Source of the DNA: Cesiribacter sp. SM1
Lineage (GTDB): Bacteria > Bacteroidota > Bacteroidia > Cytophagales > Cyclobacteriaceae
DNA length: 64,000 nucleotides
NCBI RefSeq assembly: GCF_020178975.1
Contig: NZ_JAHXBU010000046.1
Span: 219,401 to 283,400 of the forward strand
Direction: 5' to 3'
Numbering within the stretch: the first letter of the stretch is position 1; every line of letters starts with the position of its first letter. Of the stretch, positions 17,127-25,261 are shown one piece after another. The notes beneath the pieces were generated by a model that saw only the letters and a program-made list of their open reading frames with translations, did no database searches and was not told the DNA's origin. The position numbers were made by a program, and so were the translations under genes.

Positions 17127-18411
17127 CTCCCTTGAGTGTATTTAAACGTACGGTAACTGCATTTGCATGAGCGTGCAGGTGTTCGGCTTCGGCCATTACC
17201 TGAACAATCGGACCAAGTCGCTTCAGTCCCTCCTCACTTATCTCCTGGAAGGTAATCTTCTTCACAAAGCTATCGAGCGAAACGCCGCTGTAAGCCCTTG
17301 CAAAACCACTGGTTGGCAGGGTATGGTTGGTGCCGGAGGCATAGTCGCCTGCAGATTCGGGCGTGAGGTGCCCCAGGAACACAGAACCGGCATTCACCAC
17401 CTTTTCGGCTACTTCTGTAGCATTATCCACTGCCAGTATTAGGTGTTCGGCTGCATACTCATTCAGGAAATCCATAGCATCATCCAGATCCTTCAATACA
17501 ATAAGCCTGCTGTTTGCGAGTGCTGCTGCGGCCATTTCTTTGCGGGGAAGCTCTTTCAGCTGCTTTCCAATTTCTACATTAACTGCCTCTGCAAAATTTG
17601 ACTCAGAGGTTACCAGCATCGCCTGGCTATCGGCACCATGCTCGGCCTGCGACAGCAGATCGGCAGCAATAAAAGCCGGATTGGCAGATGAATCGGCAAG
17701 TATAGCCACTTCCGATGGGCCCGCAGGCATATCAATGGCTACACCTTTCTGTGCCGCCACCAGCTTGGCAGCTGTAACATACTGGTTACCCGGGCCAAAG
17801 ATTTTATCAACCTTGGGAATACTCTCTGTGCCATACATCATGGCAGCAATGGCCTGTGCACCACCTGTTTTAAAAATTTTGGTAATTCCCAGCAGGTTTG
17901 CCGTATACAGAATGGCCGGATGCACCTGTCCGTTGCGGTTAGGAGGCGTACAGAGCACAAGTTCTTTACAGCCGGCAATGCGGGCAGGCACACCCAGCAT
18001 CAGCACGGTAGAGAAGAGTGGCGCAGTACCACCCGGCACATAGAGCCCTACCCTTTCTATGGGCACACTTTTTCGCATGCAGCGAACACCTGGCTGGGTC
18101 TCCACTACAAGCGGTGGCTGCTGCTGCGCCCTGTGAAATTTATCAATGTTAATGATGGCCTGCTCAATGGCACTCTTCAGGTCCTCATCAACATCGGCTG
18201 CTGCTGCTTTTAACTCTTCGGGAGTTACCGCCAGGCTATCCAGGTGCACCAGGTCAAATTCAAGCGCGAATTTAACCAGGGCATTGTCGCCATTGCGTTT
18301 TACCTTTTCCATGATTGGCTTTACAATCCTGCGCACTTTTTTGAGTTTTACACTCGGGCGCTGCAGGTATTTGGCCCAATCTTCTCTTGGCGGATTTTTT
18401 ACAATTTCCAT
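17119..18411 (-). CDS. hisD: Histidinol dehydrogenase
   Basis: 430 residues. Zinc-dependent NAD enzyme for the last two steps of histidine synthesis. Recognised from RVGLYVPGGTAPLFSTVLML, GGAQAIAAMMYGTESIPKVD, IFGPGNQYVTAAK, the zinc/catalytic region DLLSQAEHGADSQAMLV, and the C-terminal GTNHTLPTSGFARAYSGVSL. The start lies 38 bp after hisG and the end overlaps hisC by 8 bp. Confidence 0.97.
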   Translation of the reverse strand: MEIVKNPPREDWAKYLQRPSVKLKKVRRIVKPIMEKVKRNGDNALVKFALEFDLVHLDSLAVTPEELKAAAADVDEDLKSAIEQAIINIDKFHRAQQQPPLVVETQPGVRCMRKSVPIERVGLYVPGGTAPLFSTVLMLGVPARIAGCKELVLCTPPNRNGQVHPAILYTANLLGITKIFKTGGAQAIAAMMYGTESIPKVDKIFGPGNQYVTAAKLVAAQKGVAIDMPAGPSEVAILADSSANPAFIAADLLSQAEHGADSQAMLVTSESNFAEAVNVEIGKQLKELPRKEMAAAALANSRLIVLKDLDDAMDFLNEYAAEHLILAVDNATEVAEKVVNAGSVFLGHLTPESAGDYASGTNHTLPTSGFARAYSGVSLDSFVKKITFQEISEEGLKRLGPIVQVMAEAEHLHAHANAVTVRLNTLKGDV

Positions 18412-18449
18412 AAGACCTTAGCGGTAATGGCTTTAGCTTGAAGATGAGA

Positions 18450-19307
18450 TTATAATATCATTTTTTCAATTGGAACCACCAGAATTCCTTCGGCACCAGC
18501 TTCTTTCAGCTGGTCTATTACTTCCCAGAATTCATCTTCCTGTATTACTGAATGAACAGAGTTCCATCCTTTTTCTGCCAGCGGCAGCACCGTGGGACTA
18601 CGCATGCCCGGCAAAATGTTGATGATGGTTTGCAGCGATGCCTCCGGCGCATTGAGCAGAATATACTTATTTTTCTGACCTTTTTGTACAGAATTTATCC
18701 TGAACAGCAGTTTATCCAGCAGTTGCTGTTTTTCCTGCGACAGCTCCTTGTTCCTGATGAGCACCGCTTCCGATTTATAAATGGTTTCCACTTCTTTCAG
18801 GCCATTCATAAAAAGGGTACTGCCGGAGCTTACAATATCACAAATGGCATCTGCCAGGCCAATGCTGGGTGCAATTTCTACAGATCCGCTAATTACGTGG
18901 ATATTGGCTGTTACACCATGTTCCTGCAGGTAATCTTCAAGAATCCTGGGGTAAGAGGTAGCAATGTTACCACCCTGTAAATCCTGTACACTGCTGTAAT
19001 CTATATGCTTTGGCACAGCCAGCGATAACCGGCATTTGGAGAAGCCAAGCTTTTTTGCCACCTCAACCTGCCGGCCGGTTTCGTACCATACGTTTTCTCC
19101 TACAATCCCCAGATCGGCCACACCGTCTTCTACATAGCCGGGAATATCATCATCGCGCAAAAAGAGAAACTCAATGGGAAAATTGGCAGCTTCGCTTTTA
19201 AGGGTGCGCATGCCATTGTTCACTTTTATGCCACACTCTTTGATGAGGTTGAGTGAGTCTTCACTTAACCTGCCACTTTTCTGAATGGCTATACGTAGTT
19301 TTTCCAT
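18450..19307 (-). CDS. hisG: ATP phosphoribosyltransferase, long form
   Basis: 285 residues, the hexameric long form (HisG_L) with a C-terminal ACT-like regulatory domain (~215-285, TIINILPGMRSPTVLPLAEK), so it should not need HisZ and should be feedback-inhibited by histidine. The N-terminal catalytic part has LRIAIQKSGRLSEDSLNLI, LRDDDIPGYVEDGVADLGIV and ATSYPRILEDYLQE; the PRPP loop is in ICDIVSSGSTLFMNGL. It is the first structural gene of the operon and lies 87 nt beyond the His-rich leader ORF, whose hairpins probably control its transcription. Confidence 0.96.
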   Translation of the reverse strand: MEKLRIAIQKSGRLSEDSLNLIKECGIKVNNGMRTLKSEAANFPIEFLFLRDDDIPGYVEDGVADLGIVGENVWYETGRQVEVAKKLGFSKCRLSLAVPKHIDYSSVQDLQGGNIATSYPRILEDYLQEHGVTANIHVISGSVEIAPSIGLADAICDIVSSGSTLFMNGLKEVETIYKSEAVLIRNKELSQEKQQLLDKLLFRINSVQKGQKNKYILLNAPEASLQTIINILPGMRSPTVLPLAEKGWNSVHSVIQEDEFWEVIDQLKEAGAEGILVVPIEKMIL

Positions 19308-19348
19308 AAGTGCCGGAAGGCCTAAGGGCCTGCTTGGGGAAGATTGCT

Positions 19349-19420
19349 AAAAAGAAAGAAGAAAGAGAGAAAAGGCTTTGCCTGGGCGCCTGGTTTAGGC
19401 ATGATGGTGGTGTACTGCCT
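19349..19420 (-). promoter_or_regulatory. Probable histidine attenuator (competing hairpins plus pyrimidine run)
   Basis: On the minus strand four short complementary segments follow one another: AGGCA (19420-19416), TGCCT (19401-19397), AGGCG (19391-19387) and GCCT (19376-19373). Segments 1-2, 2-3 and 3-4 can pair in mutually exclusive ways. A compact AGGC-AAA-GCCT hairpin (19383-19373) is followed by an uninterrupted pyrimidine run down to 19349 that starts TTTTCTCTC. The order mimics classical 1:2/2:3/3:4 attenuators, but stems are only 4-5 bp, so the exact folding is uncertain. Confidence 0.5.
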
Positions 19421-19478
19421 GCCAATGATGTGGCGCAGTAAAAAAAAGACAATGGTGATGATGTAGCAAAGCGATCAT
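19395..19478 (-). CDS. hisL: His operon leader peptide (27 residues, 10 histidines)
   Basis: A short ORF not predicted by ordinary gene callers. It starts MIALL, then HHHHC, then a Phe/Thr/Ala/Pro spacer, HHW, and finally HHHHA before TAA. Ten of 27 codons are histidine, in runs of 4, 2 and 4. It lies 87 nt upstream of hisG on the same strand, directly behind a promoter-like sequence and ahead of short hairpins with a pyrimidine run. This is the hallmark of ribosome-mediated attenuation: scarcity of charged His-tRNA stalls the ribosome in the His runs and alters downstream RNA folding. A chance origin of such clustering exactly here is very unlikely. It is known in enterobacterial his operons; I cannot say if it has been described in this lineage. 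Confidence 0.88.
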   Translation of the reverse strand: MIALLHHHHCLFFTAPHHWQAVHHHHA

Positions 19479-19484
19479 GTCCGG

Positions 19485-19515
19485 CAAAAATAACTAAGTT
19501 TTTGGAATGTGCAAG
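19485..19515 (-). promoter_or_regulatory. Promoter of the hisL-hisGDCB operon
   Basis: On the minus strand CTTG at 19515-19512, a spacer of exactly 19 nt, then TATTTTTG at 19492-19485. This fits the Bacteroidota housekeeping promoter (TTTG, 19 nt, TAnnTTTG) with one mismatch. Only CCGGAC separates the box from the hisL ATG, so the transcript may begin at or next to the leader's start codon. The dps terminator ends just upstream. Confidence 0.6.
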
Positions 19516-19522
19516 AAAAAAA

Positions 19523-19544
19523 GCATCCGCCCTAAGGCGGATGC
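19523..19544 (-). terminator. Rho-independent terminator of dps
   Basis: Perfect 9-bp stem GCATCCGCC / GGCGGATGC with a 4-nt loop, followed on the minus strand by seven T residues. It ends dps transcription 8 bp past the stop and insulates the his promoter immediately downstream. Confidence 0.92.
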
Positions 19545-19552
19545 ACGATCAT

Positions 19553-20113
19553 CTAAATTTTTGCCTTTGATTTGGCCGAAGCTTCTTTTTCTGCACCTGC
19601 AGCAGCACGGTCGCCAGCCCCATCTGAGCTTATTTTCTTTGGCTTGTTCTTTTCCAGGTAGGAAGAGAGCATCCAGCAGTTTTTCTCCAGGTCGCCAATG
19701 TAGCTGCCCAGTAAATCAACGGTACCTTCGTCTTCGGCTTCGGAAGCTGCCTTGGTAACGTTGCGGCCCAGCTTAATAAGGGTAGAGAAATCGTTCAGGA
19801 TCTCCTGCACCATTTCGTGTTCATCCAGGTTGCCTGATACTTCTTTGATCTGTGAGATCTTCAGGTAATCTGAAAGTTGGCTGATGGGCTGTACACGCAG
19901 GGTTAGGATACGCTCCGCGATATCGTCGATTTTGGTGTTTGCATCAGTATAAAACTGCTCAAACTTTTCGTGTAGCACAAAAAAGTCCTGGCTTCTTAGG
20001 TTCCAGTGGAAGTTGCGCAGTTTCTGGTAGTGCAACTGGTAGGAAGCCAGCAGGTCATTCAGGTTTTTGGCTACTATGTCTACTTTCTTTCTGTCGAGGT
20101 GTAAATAATCCAT
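19553..20113 (-). CDS. dps: Dps family ferritin-like DNA starvation/stress protein
   Basis: 186 residues. Dodecameric mini-ferritin that oxidises Fe(II) with peroxide and stores iron. The intersubunit ferroxidase residues are visible: His36 in RNFHWNL, His48 in FFVLHEKFEQFY, and Asp63/Asp64 with Glu67 in TKIDDIAERI. The C-terminus is a Lys/Ala-rich tail (DRAAAGAEKEASAKSKAKI) of about 25 residues, longer than in many Dps proteins and suited to DNA contact. Single gene with its own terminator. Confidence 0.93.
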   Translation of the reverse strand: MDYLHLDRKKVDIVAKNLNDLLASYQLHYQKLRNFHWNLRSQDFFVLHEKFEQFYTDANTKIDDIAERILTLRVQPISQLSDYLKISQIKEVSGNLDEHEMVQEILNDFSTLIKLGRNVTKAASEAEDEGTVDLLGSYIGDLEKNCWMLSSYLEKNKPKKISSDGAGDRAAAGAEKEASAKSKAKI

Positions 20114-20268
20114 TTTATCTTTAAGGTTTGTACCATATAAACCCTAAAAGAGGCACAAGGTTTTGTGAATTAACCCCTGGCAGAAGGTGTAAAGCAGGGG
20201 AAGAAAACCAGGCAGCCTGCTGTGCTGCTCCGCTCCAAACCCTTGCATATAGGAGAGCCTGCTGATTA

Positions 20269-20607
20269 TCAGCCTCCTGCTTTTTTGGCCTTATAGTTCA
20301 TTTGCTGAAGCAGGCCCAATACCTTATCTCGATTATCGCCCTGGATAATAATTTCGCCTTCCTTGGCAGATCCGCCCACACCACATTTGTTCTTCAGGGT
20401 TTTGGCAAGGTCCTGCAGGTCTTCGTCTTTGCCAACAAAGCCAGTGATTATGGTTGCCTGCTTGCCGCCTTTGAACCTGTCGAGCAGTACCTTTAAGTTT
20501 TGCTGCTGTGGGGGCAGGGTTTCCTGCTGGCCCTCTCCCTCCTGCTGGTATTCAAAATCCGGATTTGTGGAGTATACGATCCCTGTACGGTTTTTATTTT
20601 TTGCCAT
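20269..20607 (-). CDS. yciH: SUI1/YciH family translation initiation factor homologue
   Basis: 112 residues. The C-terminal ~75 residues form the SUI1/eIF1 fold: [40 protein letters not shown] and [20 protein letters not shown]. The N-terminal ~35 residues are a polar, Gln/Glu-rich extension. In bacteria these proteins bind ribosomes and affect initiation fidelity, but the physiological role is not settled. Monocistronic between dps and menA; 161 bp upstream and 123 bp downstream are non-coding without recognisable features. Confidence 0.93.
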   Translation of the reverse strand: MAKNKNRTGIVYSTNPDFEYQQEGEGQQETLPPQQQNLKVLLDRFKGGKQATIITGFVGKDEDLQDLAKTLKNKCGVGGSAKEGEIIIQGDNRDKVLGLLQQMNYKAKKAGG

Positions 20608-20730
20608 CTGAATCTGGGTTTAATAACGCATCAATTAATATACTCACAGCACGGCAGGGTGTTCGGACCAGCCAAGCAACATATGCAGAAGGCGCTAAAC
20701 ATCCGCAACCCCACAGGACTGCACCAGCAC

Positions 20731-21642
20731 CTAATAACTGGCTAAAAGATGGCCTATGCCAAACAGGAGCACGAACAAAAGCGTGCTAAGCGCCAGCTGC
20801 TTAAGATAAGGATCAAGTGCCTTTGCATCAGTATACTGTCTAACGGCCTTCAGGTTCCTGAAAAACAGAGGAACACTTAGCATGAATAGAAACTGCCAGG
20901 GCGACTGGTACTCCAGCAGCACATATGCCAGGGCTACTATGATGCCTCCCACCAGCAAAAAGGTGTGATAGTACACTGCTTTTTGCCTGCCTATTCTTAC
21001 CGGAACAGAGCGCTTGCCTGCAAGCCTGTCGGATTCTATATCCCTGATGTTGTTTACATTGAGTACGCCAGCAGAATATAGGCCGCTGCTGGTGGCAGGC
21101 AGGAGCAGCTCCCAACCAAGCCAGCCCGCATGCAGGTAAAAGGTACCCAGCACCCCTACCAGCCCAAAGAAGATAAACACGCTGATATCGCCCAGGCCGG
21201 CATAGCCGTAGGGTCTGCTGCCGGAGGTGTAGGTTATGGCTGCAGCAATGGCCAGCAAACCAAGGCCCAAAAAGAAAAAGAATACCTCTTTTACAAAACC
21301 AACAGAAACATAGAGCAGGTACAGGCCGCTGCACAGGGAGAGTATTCCGGCAACAATCATGGCCGAACGCATGGCTTTTGGCGTGATGAGGCCCGCCTGT
21401 ACCGCCCGCTGCGGCCCCTGGCGGTGGGCGCTGTCGGCCCCATGAATACTATCGCCATAGTCGTTGGCCAGGTTTGAGAGCACCTGCAGGAAAACAGTGG
21501 TAACGGATGCCCATACCACCACCTCCCAGTTAAAGGTACCATAAAAGGCTGCCAGAAAACTACCTAACCAGATACTGGACAGTGCCAGCGGCAGGGTTCT
21601 TGGACGGGCCGCCGAAACCCAGGCAGATGCAGAGCTACTCAT
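20731..21642 (-). CDS. menA: 1,4-dihydroxy-2-naphthoate polyprenyltransferase
   Basis: 303 residues, UbiA superfamily with about eight or nine membrane segments. It attaches the polyprenyl tail in menaquinone synthesis. The first Asp-rich motif is SNLANDYGDSIHGAD and the second is NNIRDIESDRLAGKRSVPVRIG, both as expected for MenA. The N-terminus (AWVSAARPRTLPLALSSI) is typical. MenA implies menaquinone as respiratory quinone; no other men genes lie in this window. Confidence 0.94.
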   Translation of the reverse strand: MSSSASAWVSAARPRTLPLALSSIWLGSFLAAFYGTFNWEVVVWASVTTVFLQVLSNLANDYGDSIHGADSAHRQGPQRAVQAGLITPKAMRSAMIVAGILSLCSGLYLLYVSVGFVKEVFFFFLGLGLLAIAAAITYTSGSRPYGYAGLGDISVFIFFGLVGVLGTFYLHAGWLGWELLLPATSSGLYSAGVLNVNNIRDIESDRLAGKRSVPVRIGRQKAVYYHTFLLVGGIIVALAYVLLEYQSPWQFLFMLSVPLFFRNLKAVRQYTDAKALDPYLKQLALSTLLFVLLFGIGHLLASY

Positions 21643-21728
21643 TTACTCCTTAGAAAAAAGCCCAATGCTCAGCCTGTTCGGCGCGCTGGCCTCCAAAACT
21701 GATCATAGGGCTAATCATTAGACTTTAA

Positions 21729-22310
21729 TTATAATTGAGAGATGATAGGATCATCCATAGGATTTACCCCGCTTGGATAGAAACCGATCACTTTTCCGTT
21801 TTCATCGAGCAGGTATTTAGAGAAGTTCCATTTTGGTTCCTCTCCCGACTGCTCCGCTAACCACTGGTAAAGCGGATGCTGATCTGCTCCCACTACAGAG
21901 ATTTTCTCAAACATAGGAAAGCTCACGCCATAGTTCTTCTGGCAGAAAGTGGCAATCTGCTCGTTTGAACCAGGCTCCTGCCCGCCAAAGTTATTGGCCG
22001 GAAAGCCCAGCACCACTACCTTATTACCATGCTGCTCGTGCAGCGTTTGCAGGTCTTTGTACTGTGGGGTGTGACCACATTCCGTGGCGGTGTTTACCAC
22101 CAGCACTTTTTTTCCCCTGAAGCGTGAAAAATCTATTTCTTCACCGCTTAGGGAGTTCATTTTAAAGCTGTAAAAATCTTTGGCCATAACATTATTAGTT
22201 TGTTCCTGCTGGCTAGCGGCAGTCTGGCTTGAGCTTGCCTGGTTGCCACTCTGCGAACATGCAGCACCAGCAAAGAGCAACATGAGCAGATATAAAGTGT
22301 TCACTTTCAT
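21729..22310 (-). CDS. Glutathione peroxidase-like lipoprotein (Cys type)
   Basis: 193 residues. N-terminal lipobox FAGAAC (Cys18) indicates a lipid anchor, followed by a Ser/Gln/Ala linker and a thioredoxin-fold GPx domain from ~42. The peroxidatic residue is Cys78 in NTATECGHTPQY, not selenocysteine; the tetrad Gln is in FGGQEPGSNEQ (111) and Trp in PKWNFSKYLL. Such bacterial enzymes usually use thioredoxin rather than glutathione. Anchored in the cell envelope, it would detoxify peroxides there. It lies 32 bp upstream of the argS stop region on the same strand, i.e. argS is upstream and the two may be co-transcribed. Confidence 0.92.
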   Translation of the reverse strand: MKVNTLYLLMLLFAGAACSQSGNQASSSQTAASQQEQTNNVMAKDFYSFKMNSLSGEEIDFSRFRGKKVLVVNTATECGHTPQYKDLQTLHEQHGNKVVVLGFPANNFGGQEPGSNEQIATFCQKNYGVSFPMFEKISVVGADQHPLYQWLAEQSGEEPKWNFSKYLLDENGKVIGFYPSGVNPMDDPIISQL

Positions 22311-22342
22311 GGTATTTCTTCACAAAATTTCCTGCCACCCTG

Positions 22343-24133
22343 TTACATACGCTCCGGCACTTCTATACCCAGCAGGCTTGTGCTGTGCCTGATTGTACGG
22401 GCAACAGCCGCCGACAGGGCTATGCGAAAATCTCGCAGCTGTTCGTCATCGGCATTAAATACCGAGACTTCAGTATAAAAGCGGTTAAACTCTTTAGCCA
22501 GGTCATAGGCATATTGAGCAATAATGGAAGGAGCATACTCCTCTCCTGCCAGGCGCACTTTATCGGTATACTGGCTAAGCTGGAAGATAACCTCCCGCTC
22601 AGTTGGGTGCACTGATTTTTGCTTGCTTATTTCAACAGCTTTGTAATTTATACCCATTTCCTCTGCCCTGCGCAGCAGCGAAGAGATACGTGCATGAGTA
22701 TACTGAATAAACGGACCAGTATTACCCTGAAAATCGATAGACTCCTGGGGATCGAACATCATGCGTTTTTTAGGATCTACCCGCAGCAGGTAGTATTTAA
22801 GGGCCCCCAGGGCCAGCATGGTAAAGAGCCTTTTTGCTTCATCAGGGTCCATACCCTCTACCTTACCCAGTTCACGGGTGTAGTTTTCGGCGGTTTCTTC
22901 CATTTCCTGCACCAGGTCGTCGGCATCTACAACGGTGCCTTCGCGGCTTTTCATTTTACCGCTGGGCAGGTCTACCATGCCATAGCTTAGGTGGTAATTG
23001 CCGGGCGCATAGGGCCTGCCCAGCTTCTCCAGGATCAGAAAAAGCACCTTGAAGTGATAGTCCTGCTCATTACCCACCACTACAATAGACTTATCCATGC
23101 CAAAGTCTTTGTACTTCAGATCGGCCGTACCCATATCCTGGGTAATATAGACAGAGGTGCCATCGGAACGCAGCACCAGCTTTTCATCGAGGCCATCGCT
23201 GCTTAGGTCTATCCATACAGATCCGTTATCTTTTTTAAAGAAGATGCCCTTTTCCAGGCCCTCCTCTACAATGTCTTTGCCCAACAGATATGTATCAGAC
23301 TCGTGGTAGAACTTATCAAATGCAACGCCTATTTTCTGATAGGTTTGCTCAAAGCCACTGTATACCCAGCTGTTCATGGTTTTCCAGAGGCTTACCACCT
23401 GCGGATCGCCGGCCTCCCACTGACGCAGCATTTCCTGAGCTTCCTGCAGCAGCGGTGCTTTGATTTTGGCTTCTTCTTTCTCTACTCCCTGTGCTACCAG
23501 CTCCTCAATTTGCCTGCGGTAATGTTTATCGAACTCCACATAGTATTTACCCACCAGATGATCGCCCTTAATGCCGCTGCTTTCCGGTGTTTCGCCCCCG
23601 CCCCACTTTTGGTAGGCGAGCATTGATTTACAGATGTGAATGCCCCTGTCGTTTACCAGGTTTACCATTGAAACCTCGTAACCGGCTGCTTTCAGGATCT
23701 GCGAAACCGAATAACCCAGGAAGTTATTACGCAGGTGTCCCAGGTGCAGGGGTTTGTTGGTATTGGGCGAGCTGTACTCTACCACCACCTTTTTGCCGTT
23801 TGCTGCCAGTTGTCCCCAGCTATCCTCCCCGGCAATGGCAGCAAACAGCTGAAGCCAGGCGGCATCGGCAATCTCAAGGTTCAGGAAACCTTTCACCACA
23901 TTAAAGCCGCTCACCAGCGCACTGTTCTGCTGCAGGTAAGCCCCCAGCTCCTGCCCGGTTTGTTCAGGTCCTTTTTTGCTGATGCGTGCATAAGGAAAAG
24001 TCACAAAGGTATAGGTACCTTCAAACTCTTTGCGGGTAGGCTGCAGTTTAAGCTCCTGAAGGTCTGCCGTATGCTGGTAAAGGTCTGTAAAAGCCTTATG
24101 AATGCTGCTGATTAGTTCCTGTTCAATATTCAT
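22343..24133 (-). CDS. argS: Arginyl-tRNA synthetase
   Basis: 596 residues, class I synthetase. An N-terminal Add-1 domain (~1-100) is followed by the HIGH-type motif HLGH (130-133) in SSPNTNKPLHLGHLRNN, then MVNLVNDRGIHICKSMLAY. The second motif is degenerate as usual for ArgRS (SGKMKSREGTVVDADDL), and the C-terminal anticodon-binding DALR domain ends in TSLLGIEVPERM. It has its own TATTTTTG box upstream and follows the arginase terminator, so it is probably transcribed separately from rocF despite the thematic link to arginine. Confidence 0.97.
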   Translation of the reverse strand: MNIEQELISSIHKAFTDLYQHTADLQELKLQPTRKEFEGTYTFVTFPYARISKKGPEQTGQELGAYLQQNSALVSGFNVVKGFLNLEIADAAWLQLFAAIAGEDSWGQLAANGKKVVVEYSSPNTNKPLHLGHLRNNFLGYSVSQILKAAGYEVSMVNLVNDRGIHICKSMLAYQKWGGGETPESSGIKGDHLVGKYYVEFDKHYRRQIEELVAQGVEKEEAKIKAPLLQEAQEMLRQWEAGDPQVVSLWKTMNSWVYSGFEQTYQKIGVAFDKFYHESDTYLLGKDIVEEGLEKGIFFKKDNGSVWIDLSSDGLDEKLVLRSDGTSVYITQDMGTADLKYKDFGMDKSIVVVGNEQDYHFKVLFLILEKLGRPYAPGNYHLSYGMVDLPSGKMKSREGTVVDADDLVQEMEETAENYTRELGKVEGMDPDEAKRLFTMLALGALKYYLLRVDPKKRMMFDPQESIDFQGNTGPFIQYTHARISSLLRRAEEMGINYKAVEISKQKSVHPTEREVIFQLSQYTDKVRLAGEEYAPSIIAQYAYDLAKEFNRFYTEVSVFNADDEQLRDFRIALSAAVARTIRHSTSLLGIEVPERM

Positions 24134-24163
24134 TGGTGAAAGCTAAGCTGTTCGGGTTTCGGA

Positions 24164-24171
24164 CAAAAATA
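24164..24171 (-). promoter_or_regulatory. -7 box of argS
   Basis: TATTTTTG on the minus strand, an exact TAnnTTTG, 30 nt before the argS ATG. No good TTTG lies at the ideal -33 spacing, where the rocF terminator stem begins. Confidence 0.35.
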
Positions 24172-24174
24172 ATG

Positions 24175-24205
24175 AAAAAGGGCGGAACCTTGCCCCACCC
24201 TTTTT
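24175..24205 (-). terminator. Terminator of rocF
   Basis: 11-bp stem AAAAAGGGTGG / CCGCCCTTTTT on the minus strand with one G-T wobble and a 9-nt loop, ending in a T run. It lies 23 bp past the arginase stop. Confidence 0.8.
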
Positions 24206-24228
24206 CTGTAATTTAACTGCTTTTGTAA

Positions 24229-25194
24229 CTATGCGTCTATCAGTTTACCATTGGAGGAACGCGCAGTTACTGCTATTTCGAGTATTTCGAAGGCTGTTTT
24301 TGCCATTTTATTGAGCACATCGAGCGTAGGGTTTATCTCTACCATTTCCCAGCAAACCACCTTCTCCTGGCTGATGAGCGAATGGTTAAGCTCTCTTGCC
24401 TCTTCTACGGTAAGTCCCTGCGGTACCGGTGTTCCTGTACCAGCGCTAATTTCCGGGTCAAGGCTGTCTACATCAAAAGAGATATAAACTGCACTACAAT
24501 CGGCCAGCAGATTCATGGTTTCGTGTACCACGGATGCCACACCCTTCGATCGCAATTCTTCTACAGAGAAGTTACGGATACCATGGCGGCTGATAATTGC
24601 TTTTTCGGGCTCTTCGCGCGAGCGCATACCGATGAACACGATATCCGAAGGATCTATTTTAGCACCCGCAATGCCTATATTCTTAATCCTGCTCCACTCC
24701 TCTACCGTTTCGGCCTGTGGCTCATTTACCTGGCACTCCTTGTTATCGATACCGGCAACCATAGAAAGCGGCATGCCGTGCATGTTACCCGAAGGGGTGG
24801 TAAATGGTGTGTGCAGGTCGGCATGTGCATCTATCCAGATAACACCCAGGCGTTTTTGCGGCATAGCAGCTTTTATGCCTGCGATGGTACCGGCTGCCGT
24901 GGAATGGTCGCCTGCCAGCACCACCGGGAAGCAACCCTCCTGCAATGTGTTTTTTACCGCATCGTAGGTGTACTCCAGTATTTGCCTAACCTGCGGGATG
25001 CGTTTTGCGTAAGGGTGTAATATATCTTCGAATAACTGTTCATTGAGTGTGGGAACGGCCATGCAGGGGTATCTCTTGAAGAAATCAGACCCTTTGGCAA
25101 GGGAGGCAGCTTTTAACGCTCCTATACCAAGGCTGGCACCTCTGGTACCAGCCCCTAACTCAGAAGCTACCTCTATGAATTTTATCCTTTCCAT
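24229..25194 (-). CDS. rocF: Arginase
   Basis: 321 residues. Binuclear Mn enzyme that hydrolyses arginine to ornithine and urea. The metal ligands are seen in LAGDHSTAAG (His97), WIDAHADLHTP (Asp122, His124, Asp126) and SFDVDSLDPEISAGTGTP. The last motif with SAGTGTPVPQGLT is typical of true arginases and RocF-like enzymes rather than agmatinases. It is divergent from the arginine decarboxylase gene, separated by 67 bp, so the two arginine-consuming routes share a regulatory region. Formiminoglutamase or agmatinase are less likely alternatives. Confidence 0.93.
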   Translation of the reverse strand: MERIKFIEVASELGAGTRGASLGIGALKAASLAKGSDFFKRYPCMAVPTLNEQLFEDILHPYAKRIPQVRQILEYTYDAVKNTLQEGCFPVVLAGDHSTAAGTIAGIKAAMPQKRLGVIWIDAHADLHTPFTTPSGNMHGMPLSMVAGIDNKECQVNEPQAETVEEWSRIKNIGIAGAKIDPSDIVFIGMRSREEPEKAIISRHGIRNFSVEELRSKGVASVVHETMNLLADCSAVYISFDVDSLDPEISAGTGTPVPQGLTVEEARELNHSLISQEKVVCWEMVEINPTLDVLNKMAKTAFEILEIAVTARSSNGKLIDA

Positions 25195-25261
25195 ATTGTA
25201 TTAGCCAGTTATTTATTCAAATTTTAGGACGTAAACTTAATTACCGCACGAATCCAGGAGA

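Noticed and set aside
17363..18043. 226-codon plus-strand ORF opposite hisD
   Set aside because: Long only because of codon bias on the opposite strand; Ser/Ala-rich composition without domains.
19261..19452. 63-codon minus-strand ORF spanning the hisG upstream region
   Set aside because: It runs through the leader peptide, hairpins and the hisG start in a different frame, has no sensible start context and is less biased than the His-rich ORF; treated as a shadow.
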